From assembly GCF_001767295.1 (NCBI RefSeq), contig NZ_CP014944.1, positions 4,526,001 through 4,590,000 on the forward strand: a stretch of 64,000 nucleotides of DNA, in the 5' to 3' direction. Made by a program: the position numbers and the translations under genes. Of this stretch, positions 38,211 to 49,000 are shown piece after piece. The DNA comes from Colwellia sp. PAMC 20917. Lineage in GTDB: Bacteria; Pseudomonadota; Gammaproteobacteria; Enterobacterales; Alteromonadaceae. Under the pieces are notes generated by a model. It made no database searches. It was not told the origin of the DNA and was given only the letters and a program-made list of their open reading frames with translations. The number at the start of each line of letters is the position of its first letter. Position 1 is the first letter of the stretch.

Positions 38211-40607
38211 ATGTTTAAATCGAGTGCAACCTTTTGGGCTTATACCAGCTGTATTATTTTTTGCATACTCACGGCGACATTAGCCTGGCAAGCGAAAAAT
38301 TTTGAGATTGATGCTTCAGCAGATACTTTGTTAGTCGATAACAATAAACATTACATTTTAACCCAGCTAGCTAGTCAACGTTATGGCTCTGAAGAATTTA
38401 TACTGATTGCATTTAAACCGAGTAACAGCCAGTTATTTTCGACAACTAATCTTGATATCTTGTCGGAACTTGGCAGAAAAATAGAGAAAATAGCTCGTGT
38501 TAAACAGGTCAATAGTATTGTTAATGTGCCTATTTTTTCTTCTGCTAAAACAGTCTCTGCGGATGTTGAAGACTTAACTTGGGAAAATAGAAAGTTTGAT
38601 GAGCAAACGTTCTCGCTAAGTTTAAAAAAACACCCTTTGTATGAGGGCTTGCTTATTAACAAAGATCAAACGGCATTGTCGTTGCAAGTTGTTTTTAAGA
38701 CAAATAAAAAAGTTGAACAGATAAATGACGATATTATTGACATTAAACGTCACTTATTAACCCGAGAACTCACCGATAAAGAACAAAATGCGCTTGAAGC
38801 GCTAAAGCAACAACAGCAGAAACTTAATAAGCAACTCGAACAAACGCGTATTGATGAAATTGAAAAAATTCGCGCGCTTCTATTACCCTATAAAAAAGAC
38901 GGAGCCTTTTATTTAGGCGGTAATAATTTATTGTCATATGAGTTAATTCAAATTATCCAGAATGATTTAGTTCTTTTTGGTGCTTTAATTATTCTGGTGG
39001 TTATTGTGTTGTTGTGGTTTTTGTTTAGACAAGTAAGTTGGATAGTTTTACCCATAGTTTGCTGTGCAACAAGTGTTGTTATGACGATAGGTTTACTCGC
39101 AGCACTGGATTTTAAAGTTACTGTTATTTCAGCGAATGTATTTGCTCTGCAAATTATTTTGTCTTTAGCGATGATAATTCACCTAATTGTACATTACCAA
39201 GAGTTGGTGTTAAAACACATCGATTGGGATCATCAAACACTTGTATTGGCAACCATTAAACAAAAAATAAAACCCTGTTTTTATGCAGGTTTAACGACCT
39301 CTATTGGTTTTGGCTCACTTATCTTCAGTGGTGTTCAGCCAGTTATAAGTTTTGGTTGGATGATGGTTGTTGCCATGCTGGTTAGCTTCATTGTTAGTTT
39401 GGCTTTTTTCCCCGCATTACTGTTAGTCATTTTTAATAAACAAGGTTTTGTTAAGCAGCATCATCAGATTGAAAGGGGAATGAAAGGCGCAGCAACTTTT
39501 GTTATTAATCAGCCAAAAAAGATTATTATTATATCTACTTTGATCACCCTTGTTGGTGCCTTGGGTTGCCTAAAGTTAACGGCAGAGAATAGTTTTTTAA
39601 ATTACTTTAGTGAATCAACCAATGTTCGAAAAGAGCTGACTTTTATCGATCAAGAGTTTGGTGGCTCGACGCCATTTGACCTGTTATTGAATATTCCAGA
39701 TGAGCAGATAAAATCAGGATTAGTTATCTCAGCCAGTGCAGTGCAGACGGTAACAAATATTCAAAATATGTTAGCAAAAGAGCAAGCCATTGGTGCGATA
39801 ACCTCAATTGCTGACTTCACTAAAATTGCTCAAGTGGTCTATGGTAAACCGCTGACAGAATATGAACTTACCGCACTCTACAAAAGTTTAGATACTGAGT
39901 TACAGCAGAAACTTTTTGGCGCTTATTTTTCAGAAAAAAATAATCAAATACGAATTTCTATGCGGGTTCAAGACAGCACTAAAGACCTAAATAGAGCCGA
40001 TTTGTTGGCACATATTCATAAAGAATTATCTGCAATGGGCATTAAAGAGCAGCAGTATACATTAACTGGTTTGTTTATCCTTTATCAAGATGTACTGTCA
40101 CGTTTACTCGATTCGCAAGTGCTGACAATACTCATTGTTTATGGTGCGATGGCGATAACACTGATGATTATATTTTCATCGTTCAAAGTTGCCTGGATTG
40201 CTTTGGTGCCTAATTTTATTACTACCGTAGTAATTATGGGTGTCTTAGGGATATTTTCGATTCCGCTAGATTTAATGACTATTACTATAGCCGCCGTAGC
40301 CATGGGAATTTCAATGGATGATACCATTCATTATATTCACCGCTATATAGAAGAAATGGAACTTGGCCAAGCAAATAGCGATGATTGGATTAAGCGGACA
40401 AATTTATCGATTGGCTATGCCTTAATATATACGACTACCGTTATTGTTATCGGTTTTGGCACCTTAATATTTTCTAATTTTGTGCCAAGCATATTATTTG
40501 GTTTACTGACCAGTGTGGCGATGATAGTTGCTCTGGTTACCGACATCACAATATTACCGGTATTATTGAAAAAATATTTAACTAAAAATAACCTTAAACA
40601 AAGTTAA
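38211..40607 (+). CDS. RND/MMPL-family exporter
   Basis: This 798-residue inner-membrane protein has two repeated halves, each with one helix, a large periplasmic loop and five more helices, as in the SSD-containing RND superfamily (MMPL). The conserved fourth-helix motif appears as AVAMGISMDDTIHYIHRY in the second half. It is about two-thirds the length of AcrB-type drug pumps and closer to hydrophobe or lipid exporters. It lies 39 bp after mlaA, so the two are probably cotranscribed, which suggests a lipid-type substrate. The substrate is unknown. About 280 bases after it hold no gene. Confidence 0.85.
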   Translation: MFKSSATFWAYTSCIIFCILTATLAWQAKNFEIDASADTLLVDNNKHYILTQLASQRYGSEEFILIAFKPSNSQLFSTTNLDILSELGRKIEKIARVKQVNSIVNVPIFSSAKTVSADVEDLTWENRKFDEQTFSLSLKKHPLYEGLLINKDQTALSLQVVFKTNKKVEQINDDIIDIKRHLLTRELTDKEQNALEALKQQQQKLNKQLEQTRIDEIEKIRALLLPYKKDGAFYLGGNNLLSYELIQIIQNDLVLFGALIILVVIVLLWFLFRQVSWIVLPIVCCATSVVMTIGLLAALDFKVTVISANVFALQIILSLAMIIHLIVHYQELVLKHIDWDHQTLVLATIKQKIKPCFYAGLTTSIGFGSLIFSGVQPVISFGWMMVVAMLVSFIVSLAFFPALLLVIFNKQGFVKQHHQIERGMKGAATFVINQPKKIIIISTLITLVGALGCLKLTAENSFLNYFSESTNVRKELTFIDQEFGGSTPFDLLLNIPDEQIKSGLVISASAVQTVTNIQNMLAKEQAIGAITSIADFTKIAQVVYGKPLTEYELTALYKSLDTELQQKLFGAYFSEKNNQIRISMRVQDSTKDLNRADLLAHIHKELSAMGIKEQQYTLTGLFILYQDVLSRLLDSQVLTILIVYGAMAITLMIIFSSFKVAWIALVPNFITTVVIMGVLGIFSIPLDLMTITIAAVAMGISMDDTIHYIHRYIEEMELGQANSDDWIKRTNLSIGYALIYTTTVIVIGFGTLIFSNFVPSILFGLLTSVAMIVALVTDITILPVLLKKYLTKNNLKQS

Positions 40608-40885
40608 TCATTTTAAAGATATTAATCGAGTTAATGAAACAGTGAAAAAATTTAAATATCAAATCATACGTTAAGTACTGATCGGCTACTGCGAAAAAAA
40701 GATAAGGGAGAAGTTTAATTGTGGTGGTTTTTTCTTTATAAATAGTTATATATTTCAATAAGTAACTAGTTATATGAGCCTGCAATTAATGGTCTTAATT
40801 TAGATGCTTGAATATAAGCCCGTACAGACCCATATTTACTTTTTATATTAAACGAATTTTAAAATACATTTTAGTGAGATTTACT

Positions 40886-41341
40886 ATGACTGATTCACCT
40901 ATTCAAATAGTTTGCGCAAGTTGCGGTACGAAAAATCGTCTAGCTAAGGCCAAGCTCAATGACCAGCCTCTATGCGGAAAGTGTGGTAAAGCAGTGCTTT
41001 CTATTAACCCTGTTATTGGTAGCGATAAAAACTTTAGCCGTTATATTACCGACAATGGTTTGCCTGTTGTTGTCGACTTTTGGGCACCGTGGTGCGGGCC
41101 TTGTAAACAATTTGCACCCACTTTTGAACAGGTTGCTGCAGATATGTTTACACAGGCTTGTTTTGTGAAGTTAGACACTGAAAGTAATCAAAATACCGCA
41201 GGAGGGCATAGTATCCGTTCTATTCCTACTTTAATGATATTTCATCATGGTAAAGAAATTGCTCGAATGTCCGGCGCCTTACCCAAAGCACAGTTTAAAC
41301 AATGGTTAAGTGAAAATTTGCCAATGACAGGCACATTATAA
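40886..41341 (+). CDS. trxC: Thioredoxin TrxC (thioredoxin 2)
   Basis: This cytoplasmic 152-residue disulfide reductase has the active site FWAPWCGPCKQF. TrxC-type proteins differ from TrxA by an N-terminal zinc-binding region, seen here as two CxxC pairs (CASCGT and CGKCGK). The cis-Pro loop IRSIPTLMIF is intact. I chose the ATG at 40886, where homology begins; the frame is open upstream to a TTG at 40808 without support. Confidence 0.95.
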   Translation: MTDSPIQIVCASCGTKNRLAKAKLNDQPLCGKCGKAVLSINPVIGSDKNFSRYITDNGLPVVVDFWAPWCGPCKQFAPTFEQVAADMFTQACFVKLDTESNQNTAGGHSIRSIPTLMIFHHGKEIARMSGALPKAQFKQWLSENLPMTGTL

Positions 41342-41374
41342 GTATCTTAAAGAACATTCTTTATAGGTGCTGGG

Positions 41375-41412
41375 GTTACTCACAAGGGACAAAGATCGCC
41401 TTTGTGAGTAAC
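41375..41412. terminator. Hairpin between convergent trxC and ptrB
   Basis: GTTACTCACAA (41375-41385) pairs with TTGTGAGTAAC (41402-41412), an 11-bp perfect outer stem extending inward with a mismatch. It lies midway between convergent genes and probably terminates both, although no clear T-run follows. Confidence 0.55.
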
Positions 41413-41438
41413 AAGTTAAACGATTTTATCAGTTAACG

Positions 41439-43553
41439 TTATTCGTTTAATAGCGAGATGAAAAAGCTCATTTCTAAAGCTTTTTCTTTTAAACTTTTAA
41501 ATCGTCCCGATGCTCCGCCATGGCCAGCGTCCATATCTGTCTTAAACAACAATAAATTATCATCTGTTTTAAGCTCTCTCATTTTTGCTACCCACTTCAT
41601 TGGTTCAAAGTACTGAACCTGAGAGTCATGTAATCCGGTAGTCACCAGTATATTTGGGTAGTGTTGAGCAGTGATATTATCCATTGGTGAATAAGATAAA
41701 ATATCTTGGTAGGCTTGTGCTTCGTTTGGATCACCCCATTCGTCATATTCATTGGTGGTTAGCGGTATGCTTTCATCGAGCATCGTTGTTAACACATCTA
41801 AAAAGGGCACATGAGCGCCAATGCCTAAGTATAGTTCCGGTGCTTGATTGACCACAGCACCCATTAATAAGCCGCCAGCGCTACCGCCAGAAGCAAATAT
41901 TTTATCTTTAGCGCCATATCCTTGGGCAACTAATGCCTTAGTAACATCAATAAAGTCATTAAAGGTATTTTGTTTAAGCGCCTTTTTACCGGTTTCATAC
42001 CATTGTCTGCCTAACATTTCTGAGCCACGAACATGGGCAATAACATAAACAAATCCTCTATCAAGTAAACTTAACGTTTGACTCGAAAAATCAGGGTCTA
42101 TGGTTAAGCCGTAAGCACCATAACCGTATTGAAGAAGTGGGTTGGTACCATCTTTTTTAAAACTATTGCGACGATAAACAATTGATACCGGTACTGCTAC
42201 ACCATCACGAGCGTTAATAAATAGACGTTCTGCTTGATAATCGTCTTGGTTAAAGTCTCCTAAGACTTGTTGCTGTTTCAGTAATTTTCGCTCACCTGTT
42301 GCTAAGTCAAATTCAAATAAAGAATCGGGTGTTGTTAAGCTAGAATAATATAATCTTGCGATGGTACTGTTTGGCTCTGGATTTTCGTCAAGACAAGCAA
42401 AATAACAGGGGTCATCAAAAGATAGTGGATAGTGATGACCGGCATTTTCTCCCTGTGTTGTGTGCACGATAAAACGAATTTGACCATTTTCTCTTTCGGT
42501 TATTACAATGAAACGGTGAAATAATTCGATGCCTTCAACGAGTACATTTTCTCTGTGGGGAATAACTTCTTGCCAGTTATTGATATCATCAATTTGTGCA
42601 GCTGTTGCTTTCATTAACCTGAAGTTTTTAGCTTGATAGTTAGTCACAATATAAAAAAACTCACCCATTTTATCGGCGTGATATTCATGTTGTTCTTGAT
42701 AAGGTAATAATTCGGTAAACTGACCATTGGGCTCATCGGCACTGAGTACTAAGTAATGTGTAGATTCAGTGGCATGTAAACAAATATAAAGTTGAGAGTC
42801 ATCTCTGCTCTTATCTAAGCTGATATAAAAACGGTGGTCGTCTTCTTGATAAACAAGCACATCATCAGCTTGTGGTGTTCCTAATGTATGGCGATATACT
42901 TGTGTGCCAAGCAAGGTCTCTAAATCTTTCTTTACATAGAAAAGAGTTTTATTGTCGTTCGACCAAACAACTTGTCCTTCAGTTTCAACAAGAATATCGG
43001 CTAAATAAGCATCTGGCCCATCAGAATTTTTTGTTAAATCTTTAAAATTAATGGTATAGATACGACGGCTGTCGGTATCTTCAGATATTGACATGATTTG
43101 GTCATTTTGACTTATTGATAAGTCGCCTAAATCATAAAACTCATGATCTTGTGCGCGCTGATTAACATCTAATAAGAGTGTTTTATTTGCACCGGTAAAA
43201 CTTGTTGCTCGGTAATAGTTGGAAAACTCTTGCTCGCCATTAATTTCACTGTGATACCAATATTTTCCATCTTTTGCTGGAACGGTATTATCGTCCTTAA
43301 CAATCCTGTCTTTAAGTTCATTAAAAAGTAATGCTTGTAAAGGTTTTTGCTTGGCCAACATGGCATCAGCATAATTATTTTCATCATTAAGGTGTGCTAG
43401 AACTTTTTCATCACTGCGCAGGTCATCACGCATCCAATAATAATTATCGATGCGTTGGTGATTGTGTTTTTCCATCTTGTGAGGAATTTTTTTAGCTATT
43501 GGTGCAATAATTTTTTTGTCTGATGACGCTGATATAAATGATGATGTTGGCAC
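41439..43553 (-). CDS. ptrB: Oligopeptidase B (S9A serine peptidase)
   Basis: This 704-residue cytoplasmic peptidase cleaves short peptides after Lys or Arg. It has an N-terminal beta-propeller (start motif RIDNYYWMRDDLRSDEKVL) and a C-terminal alpha/beta-hydrolase domain. The catalytic Ser is in FASGGSAGGLLMGAVVNQ, the Asp in TTGLHDSQVQYFEPMKW and the His in MDAGHGGASGRF. Length and motif order fit E. coli PtrB (about 690). Its start ATG lies 44 bases from the next hairpin; it appears to be a single-gene unit. Confidence 0.94.
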   Translation of the reverse strand: MPTSSFISASSDKKIIAPIAKKIPHKMEKHNHQRIDNYYWMRDDLRSDEKVLAHLNDENNYADAMLAKQKPLQALLFNELKDRIVKDDNTVPAKDGKYWYHSEINGEQEFSNYYRATSFTGANKTLLLDVNQRAQDHEFYDLGDLSISQNDQIMSISEDTDSRRIYTINFKDLTKNSDGPDAYLADILVETEGQVVWSNDNKTLFYVKKDLETLLGTQVYRHTLGTPQADDVLVYQEDDHRFYISLDKSRDDSQLYICLHATESTHYLVLSADEPNGQFTELLPYQEQHEYHADKMGEFFYIVTNYQAKNFRLMKATAAQIDDINNWQEVIPHRENVLVEGIELFHRFIVITERENGQIRFIVHTTQGENAGHHYPLSFDDPCYFACLDENPEPNSTIARLYYSSLTTPDSLFEFDLATGERKLLKQQQVLGDFNQDDYQAERLFINARDGVAVPVSIVYRRNSFKKDGTNPLLQYGYGAYGLTIDPDFSSQTLSLLDRGFVYVIAHVRGSEMLGRQWYETGKKALKQNTFNDFIDVTKALVAQGYGAKDKIFASGGSAGGLLMGAVVNQAPELYLGIGAHVPFLDVLTTMLDESIPLTTNEYDEWGDPNEAQAYQDILSYSPMDNITAQHYPNILVTTGLHDSQVQYFEPMKWVAKMRELKTDDNLLLFKTDMDAGHGGASGRFKSLKEKALEMSFFISLLNE

Positions 43554-43597
43554 TAAGTGCTCCTAGTTAAATAATAAATGAGATGAGAATAATTTAG

Positions 43598-43629
43598 AAA
43601 AAGCGCGATAAAAATCTATCGCGCTTTTT
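43598..43629 (-). terminator. Terminator of the ATP-grasp gene
   Basis: AAAAAGCGCGATA (43598-43610) and TATCGCGCTTTTT (43617-43629) form a perfect 13-bp stem with a 6-base loop and A/T tails on both sides. It lies 42 bases downstream of the ATP-grasp gene's stop and upstream of ptrB. Confidence 0.85.
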
Positions 43630-43670
43630 TCAATTAAGTGAACACTTGCCAAGAGGCTATGGTGAGCTCG

Positions 43671-44819
43671 TTATTTTCTCATCTTAATGATCAGGTTATC
43701 TTCGATAAACTTTAATTGCTCAAGTAAAATCTCTTGTGAATCACCTGACATAAATACATGACCCACTTCGCTACTGGTACTGTCGTGTGCGTAAACTTCA
43801 TCTCCAGCTGCAATATTAAGTTTAAATTGGTCTATTTCTTTGAGTGTTTTGCATTGCTCTATACCTGAAATTTCATCAATAGTTCCTGGGCCAGGATGGA
43901 TCATAAGCACGCAAGCAAATTTATTAGCTTTGACAGGTAACGGGGTTGGAGTCGCTCCAGTTTCTAACTCAACATAGGTTTTCCATGGGTTAAAACCATA
44001 GGCATATTGAATGAGTTCCATATAGTAACCACCTGGCGGGCGAACGGCCATTTCACCAAATACTGGCCCCGCTTTGGTTAGATAAAATTCAGCATGTGTC
44101 ATACCATTTTTAACACCAAATCCTTTGATGACTTGATCATTTATCGCGATAATTTTTTCTTGCAATGCGAGGGTTAAATTTGCCGGTAATATTGATTTTT
44201 TCCACTGGTGAAGATAGTCGGTTACATTATGAAAAATTGGCACGCCATTATGGATCAATGTTTCTACGCTAACTTCACTACCTTCAACAAAAGCTTCAGC
44301 CAGTAGGCCAGACTTTGAATGCAATGCTACTTCCGCTAAGGTTTTTAGCACCATAACACCTCTTGCACCCGATTCGGCCACAGGTTTAACAACAAGTGGT
44401 AGGCCTAACTTATCAACTAATTCTTGTGGCGTATCGTTGTCATTGATGAGATGGAATTTTGTAATAGGAATATTATGTTCTAAAGCTTTGAGCTTCATCT
44501 CGTTTTTATTATGTAAGATACGGGTAATGTTAAGTGGCGTGCCTGTAAGTTTGAATTCTTGACGAACCATAGCCGCAATATCGACACTTGATTCAGTGGC
44601 TGCGATAACATATTCAATATTAAATTCACGTATTGCAGCTATTTCAGCTTTTAAAAGCATTTTTTCTGCGCTTTCAAATGATGTTTCAATACAACCCGAC
44701 AATTTTTCTTTTCGACTTTCGTGAAGGGGACCATCACTCCAGAGAAAAACGTTATGACCCAGCTTTAATGCGGCTCGATAACATCGACCTCTTCTACCCA
44801 CGATTAATACATTCGCCAC
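43671..44819 (-). CDS. ATP-grasp enzyme of unknown substrate
   Basis: This 382-residue protein resembles carboxylate-amine/thiol ligases of the carbamoyl-phosphate-synthase-type ATP-grasp fold. An N-terminal Rossmann-like preATP part (MANVLIVGRRGRCYRAALKL) precedes the ATP-grasp core with LGLPLVVKPVAESGARGVMV (ATP-binding Lys and Gly loop), EAFVEGSEVSVETLIHNG and the metal-binding end AEFYLTKAGPVFGEMAVRPPGG. The family ligates a carboxylate to an amine or similar nucleophile using ATP. Neither neighbour gives a pathway. A terminator follows, and no operon partner is seen. About 250 bases upstream (44820-45075) hold no recognised gene. Confidence 0.8.
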   Translation of the reverse strand: MANVLIVGRRGRCYRAALKLGHNVFLWSDGPLHESRKEKLSGCIETSFESAEKMLLKAEIAAIREFNIEYVIAATESSVDIAAMVRQEFKLTGTPLNITRILHNKNEMKLKALEHNIPITKFHLINDNDTPQELVDKLGLPLVVKPVAESGARGVMVLKTLAEVALHSKSGLLAEAFVEGSEVSVETLIHNGVPIFHNVTDYLHQWKKSILPANLTLALQEKIIAINDQVIKGFGVKNGMTHAEFYLTKAGPVFGEMAVRPPGGYYMELIQYAYGFNPWKTYVELETGATPTPLPVKANKFACVLMIHPGPGTIDEISGIEQCKTLKEIDQFKLNIAAGDEVYAHDSTSSEVGHVFMSGDSQEILLEQLKFIEDNLIIKMRK

Positions 44820-45025
44820 TCAATACCTCTGATAATTTCTAAATCACATATTTATCTGCTGAGTCTAGTGAATATATATAAATTAATATATAAGAATATT
44901 TAGATTATTTAGCGCAGTAGAATAGGGGGATGAAAATTTCAAACAGTCGGAGAATTCTGGATGGTCGTTGTATTGTTAAGTAGGGTCTGGCAGCGAGGTA
45001 GATAACGCTTTGCTGACCGATATTT

Positions 45026-45049
45026 AATATGCCTTGGAGAAGGCATATT
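45026..45049. terminator. Hairpin downstream of the DUF3297 gene
   Basis: AATATGCCTT (45026-45035) and AAGGCATATT (45040-45049) form a perfect 10-bp stem with a GGAG loop, 27 bases past the stop of the minus-strand DUF3297 gene. No strong T-run accompanies it. Confidence 0.5.
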
Positions 45050-45075
45050 AGCTTATTAATTTTTATTGATAAGGC

Positions 45076-45324
45076 TTAACGGTAAAACGCTTCAACTTTG
45101 CCTTTAGCTGTCATCAAAAGTGGCTGGCCACGACGGTCTAACGCTTTGTTCATAGTGACTTTTACCCAACCTTCGCTGATGCAATACTCTTCAACATCAA
45201 AACGTTCTTTGCCATTAAGTCGAATACCTATCTCGTGTTGAAAAATTTCTTCTACATGATGTGGGCTGCGGGGATTACCTGATAGGCGATCGGGTAAAGC
45301 GGGTAGCGATGTAGTATCGTTCAT
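45076..45324 (-). CDS. DUF3297 family protein
   Basis: This small 82-residue protein matches the DUF3297 pattern: LPALPDRLSGNPRSPHHVEE, IGIRLNGKERFDVEEYCISE, GWVKVTMNKALDRRGQPL. The family is widespread in proteobacteria; I know of no established function. It is soluble, with no signal peptide or membrane segment, and appears to be a single-gene unit. The 218 bases upstream hold no gene. Confidence 0.88.
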   Translation of the reverse strand: MNDTTSLPALPDRLSGNPRSPHHVEEIFQHEIGIRLNGKERFDVEEYCISEGWVKVTMNKALDRRGQPLLMTAKGKVEAFYR

Positions 45325-45542
45325 TTTTGTGACCTATGATAAAAAAATTGCGCTATTGTAGGCAATATATAGATAGCGCTCAAGCGCTGTTGTGATAAAT
45401 TTTTAGCCTTTGTTTAAAAGTTTAAATAAACCTCAAGTTTATAACGCCGATAAAGGGGATAATCTTCGATACTTAAAGCGGTTATTGAGTAGAAAAACTA
45501 AAGGCTATCCAAGTCAATCTACTCATCATTGCAATACTGTTA

Positions 45543-46079
45543 TTAGAAGCGCCAATCCTTGATAATTGGACTTCTACTCCCATCGACAAACCATAATGCC
45601 ACAACTAAACCCTCGGTATCATTGGTGACGGTAATTACAGTTTCAAAGACCGCCTCATTCAATGATGTTCTTAGTAAGCAGCTATCATAATTAATGTTAT
45701 AGCTTCCATCGCTATTTTCTTGATAATCACTGCATAGTGATAAATAGGCAGCTTGGTCATCATCATCAGACCTGATTATTTTTAAATTAAATGAACGCTC
45801 ACTATTTAATGAAAATCCATTGGGTACTGATATATCACCACTGGTTTGTGCACTACTTTCTAACACGGCGCCTGCTTCTAGGGGACTAGTTTCTGCTAAG
45901 ATAAACTCAGTTATCACCGGTTGGGTTACAATTGGGTCGGGCAAAATAATTTCTGGCTGTTGTTCTTCTACTACCGGTTGTGGCGTTACTAATACTGTTT
46001 CTCCAGCTGAACCACCACCACCACCGCCGCATGCTGTTAATAAAGCACTTAATAGAACACTCATATATAGCTTATTCAT
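45543..46079 (-). CDS. Putative lipoprotein paired with the LruC-domain protein
   Basis: This 178-residue protein has a short signal peptide with lipobox LLTAC followed by a run of Gly (CGGGGGG), a Pro/Val/Glu-rich linker and a small Asp-rich domain with four further Cys residues or fewer. I do not recognise the domain. It starts 11 bases after the end of the large LruC-domain gene on the same strand, so the two are almost certainly cotranscribed from the sigma54 promoter at 49410-49425. A surface or matrix partner of the large protein is a reasonable guess from context only. Confidence 0.75.
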   Translation of the reverse strand: MNKLYMSVLLSALLTACGGGGGGSAGETVLVTPQPVVEEQQPEIILPDPIVTQPVITEFILAETSPLEAGAVLESSAQTSGDISVPNGFSLNSERSFNLKIIRSDDDDQAAYLSLCSDYQENSDGSYNINYDSCLLRTSLNEAVFETVITVTNDTEGLVVALWFVDGSRSPIIKDWRF

Positions 46080-46090
46080 ATGTCACTCCT

Positions 46091-49000
46091 TTAATCTAAA
46101 AATGTGTTTTTTATATTGGCATTATTTTCTATAAACCAGTCATCATCAATACGACCCTCATTGATAATAAAGCTAGAAAACAAGGGGTAAGCGTAAATTA
46201 CATCCATGTATTCCAAAGGATATTGCCATTGTGTACCGACATTGACCGCCCAAGGCATGCCATTCTCATTAACAAAGTAACGCTTGTTTTCGGGGTCGCT
46301 CTTGTCTTCACCTCTGTTAAAAAAGTCTGTTCTAAAAGCTTCGGTAGGCGCTTTATTGGGTAAATGTATTTCGTATGCTCTACCAGGAGCCTGTCCGAAT
46401 ACATAACCATGTTCATAGTTTTCAGTAGCGAATAAAAACGGGTCATAAGGGAACGCAGGCATTTCTTCGTTAGGAATAGCATGGGTCATTGGCAGTGTCA
46501 TTGAAAAGTGCATTTGAATTTTAGAACCACAACCCGGTTCACTTCGGTAATACTTACAGTTTTCACCTGCACTTACATAGTCCCATACGTCGTTGGTAAT
46601 TATTGCGATGGCTTTCTCACGTCCTTGCTCTAAAGGTGAGGTGAGCTGAGGTACGTTGTTTATGGTATAGCGGATATCATCTTCGTTAATCGTTTCTCTG
46701 CTAATACCTGGCAATTGAAAAGCAAATCCGTTGTGATAAGACCCGCCAACAGCGGCTATTTGTCCTTCAAGTTTCACTCGAATAACTTCACCATCAAGCA
46801 TATATTCACTAATACGATAGTTCATCACTAAGTCATTGAAGTCATAATCGCCTACTATTGGCCAATTGTCTTCAAAGGCGATAGTAGCCCAGCCAGCAGC
46901 ACTTGGGTAATACTGTATGCTAACGTTAGCTTCTGTTATATCCACAAGATAATCTTCAACTTCACCATCACTAACACCACCCGTTGGACCTAAGTCGGCA
47001 GTACTACTTATTCTAAAACGCGCCCAAGTACTGTTCGCTTCAGCCCATGTTGGCACTTCATATGAAATAACATTACTACCTGCAATAACAGGTAACGCAT
47101 CAATTATTTTCTCATCGGTTCCAAAAACACCGTTACCATCAAAATCAATCCATGCATTTACAAAGGCTGAAGATGAAGCAACAAGTTGTAGAACTGCTAG
47201 ATTACCAACTTCTATACCTGTGACAAAAGCAACACCATCATCATCATTATTACCGTCTGTTTCGTCATCACTTAGTGGAAATTGAAAGCTATCAAATTCG
47301 GCATCAACATTAGCACCCATAAAGATAGAATTATTTTCAGTACTATGGCGAGCACCATTATCTTCAGCAGAGCTACCGTACGATGCAGGCGCATCACCAA
47401 AGTCAATGCTCGCTTTTTCTGTGGAAATAACAGGGGCTAGGGCACAGCGGGCACCATCGTTATTACTCGAACTGGGTCCATAAGCATATAAAACAGCAAG
47501 TGAGTTTGCTTCTTTAGTATCTATTTTAAAGATTTTACCGTCGTTGTTACGACTAATATAAAGGTTTTCATCGACATCAAAGTAAATAGCGCCAAACGTA
47601 CCTGACTCACCAATATTATTAATTAATTCTGAACTGCCATTATTAACATCAATACGGTGAAGGTTACCGATATTATCAACACTATAGGCCAAACCATTAA
47701 AGGGATGAAAGGCCATATCAAAGATACGCAAATTTAAACTACTGCCATCGATAATACGTTCTGCAACTAAATAATTATCGGCAGTTGGATCTAATGAGAT
47801 AGCGAATAAACCGTTGGTGTTACCAGGGCGGTACAAATAAAAGACATTGCTATCAAGGGCAATATCGCCAACATAGAATGATACATCTGGCATCCCAGTA
47901 GTCGGTAATGGGGTCACTTGATAATTATTATTAATACGGACAGGTCCAGCAAATTCCGTGCTCCAAGCATAAAGGTATTGGTCATGAAAATTAAAGCCCA
48001 TTGCATTAAGTTTATTTGTTGTGCCCATAGTATTTGATAGTTGTTGATATTGACCGGTAGCCAATTGCACACCAAATAAAGTTGCTGAGGTATCTTGTAT
48101 TAAAAAGGCATCGGTTGGACAAGCAGCAAAGGGTTGCCCAAAAATAGCTTGGCCCACCGATAAAGCTACACCATTTATACAAGCTTCTTTGCCGATGATG
48201 CTATCTGCACCAAACTCAATAAAATTAGTGGCTGAAAAAGCACCGCCACAATCATCACCTATACCCGCAATTACAGCATTAGCACCGGTCTGAACAAAGC
48301 CTTTTGCAAATATATAACCTCGAGCTTCTGCACCTGCGCCAAGTTGTGTGTAACCAGCTGAGCCTGTTTTATCGCCAAGTACATTCCAGATAATAATGCT
48401 GTTATCTGTTACATCTTTTAGTATTATCTTTGAATCTGCGGCTAAACTTAGGTAATTAGCAATGTTGAAAATCCATACACCGTCAACACCTTTGCCATCT
48501 AGGGTTAGTGTCTTACCGATAGCGATTGATAAATAATCTATGGTACTGTAAATACCCGCTTCAAGTGTTTCATCATTAGTACCAAAAGACGTCGATATAA
48601 GTTCTGTTCCAGTACCTAAATCTTTCAATGTTACTTGTAACCTTGTAATTAAATCTTCTTGATTTGTTACTAAGTTAGGGATGGGAGATGCCAGCAAAGA
48701 ATTTGCCGTAAGAATACCGTCTATTTGGACCCCTGCGCCTATGGTTGTGGTTGTACCTGCATCTATGTTGCCATGAAAAACTGAACCGGCACCTATAGTT
48801 ACTGTTGTGCCTGCAAAAACATCACCAGATACTTCTACTGTTGCATCTATTGTTACTGTAGTTCCTGCTGTTAGGGCGCCAGCTATTATCGCACTCGCAC
48901 CAACAGTGGCTGTGGTTCCTGCTTCAATATCGCCATTAACCAGAGACGCCACACCAAGTGTTGCTGTAGTTCCTGCTTGGATATAGCCGACAACAGCTGC

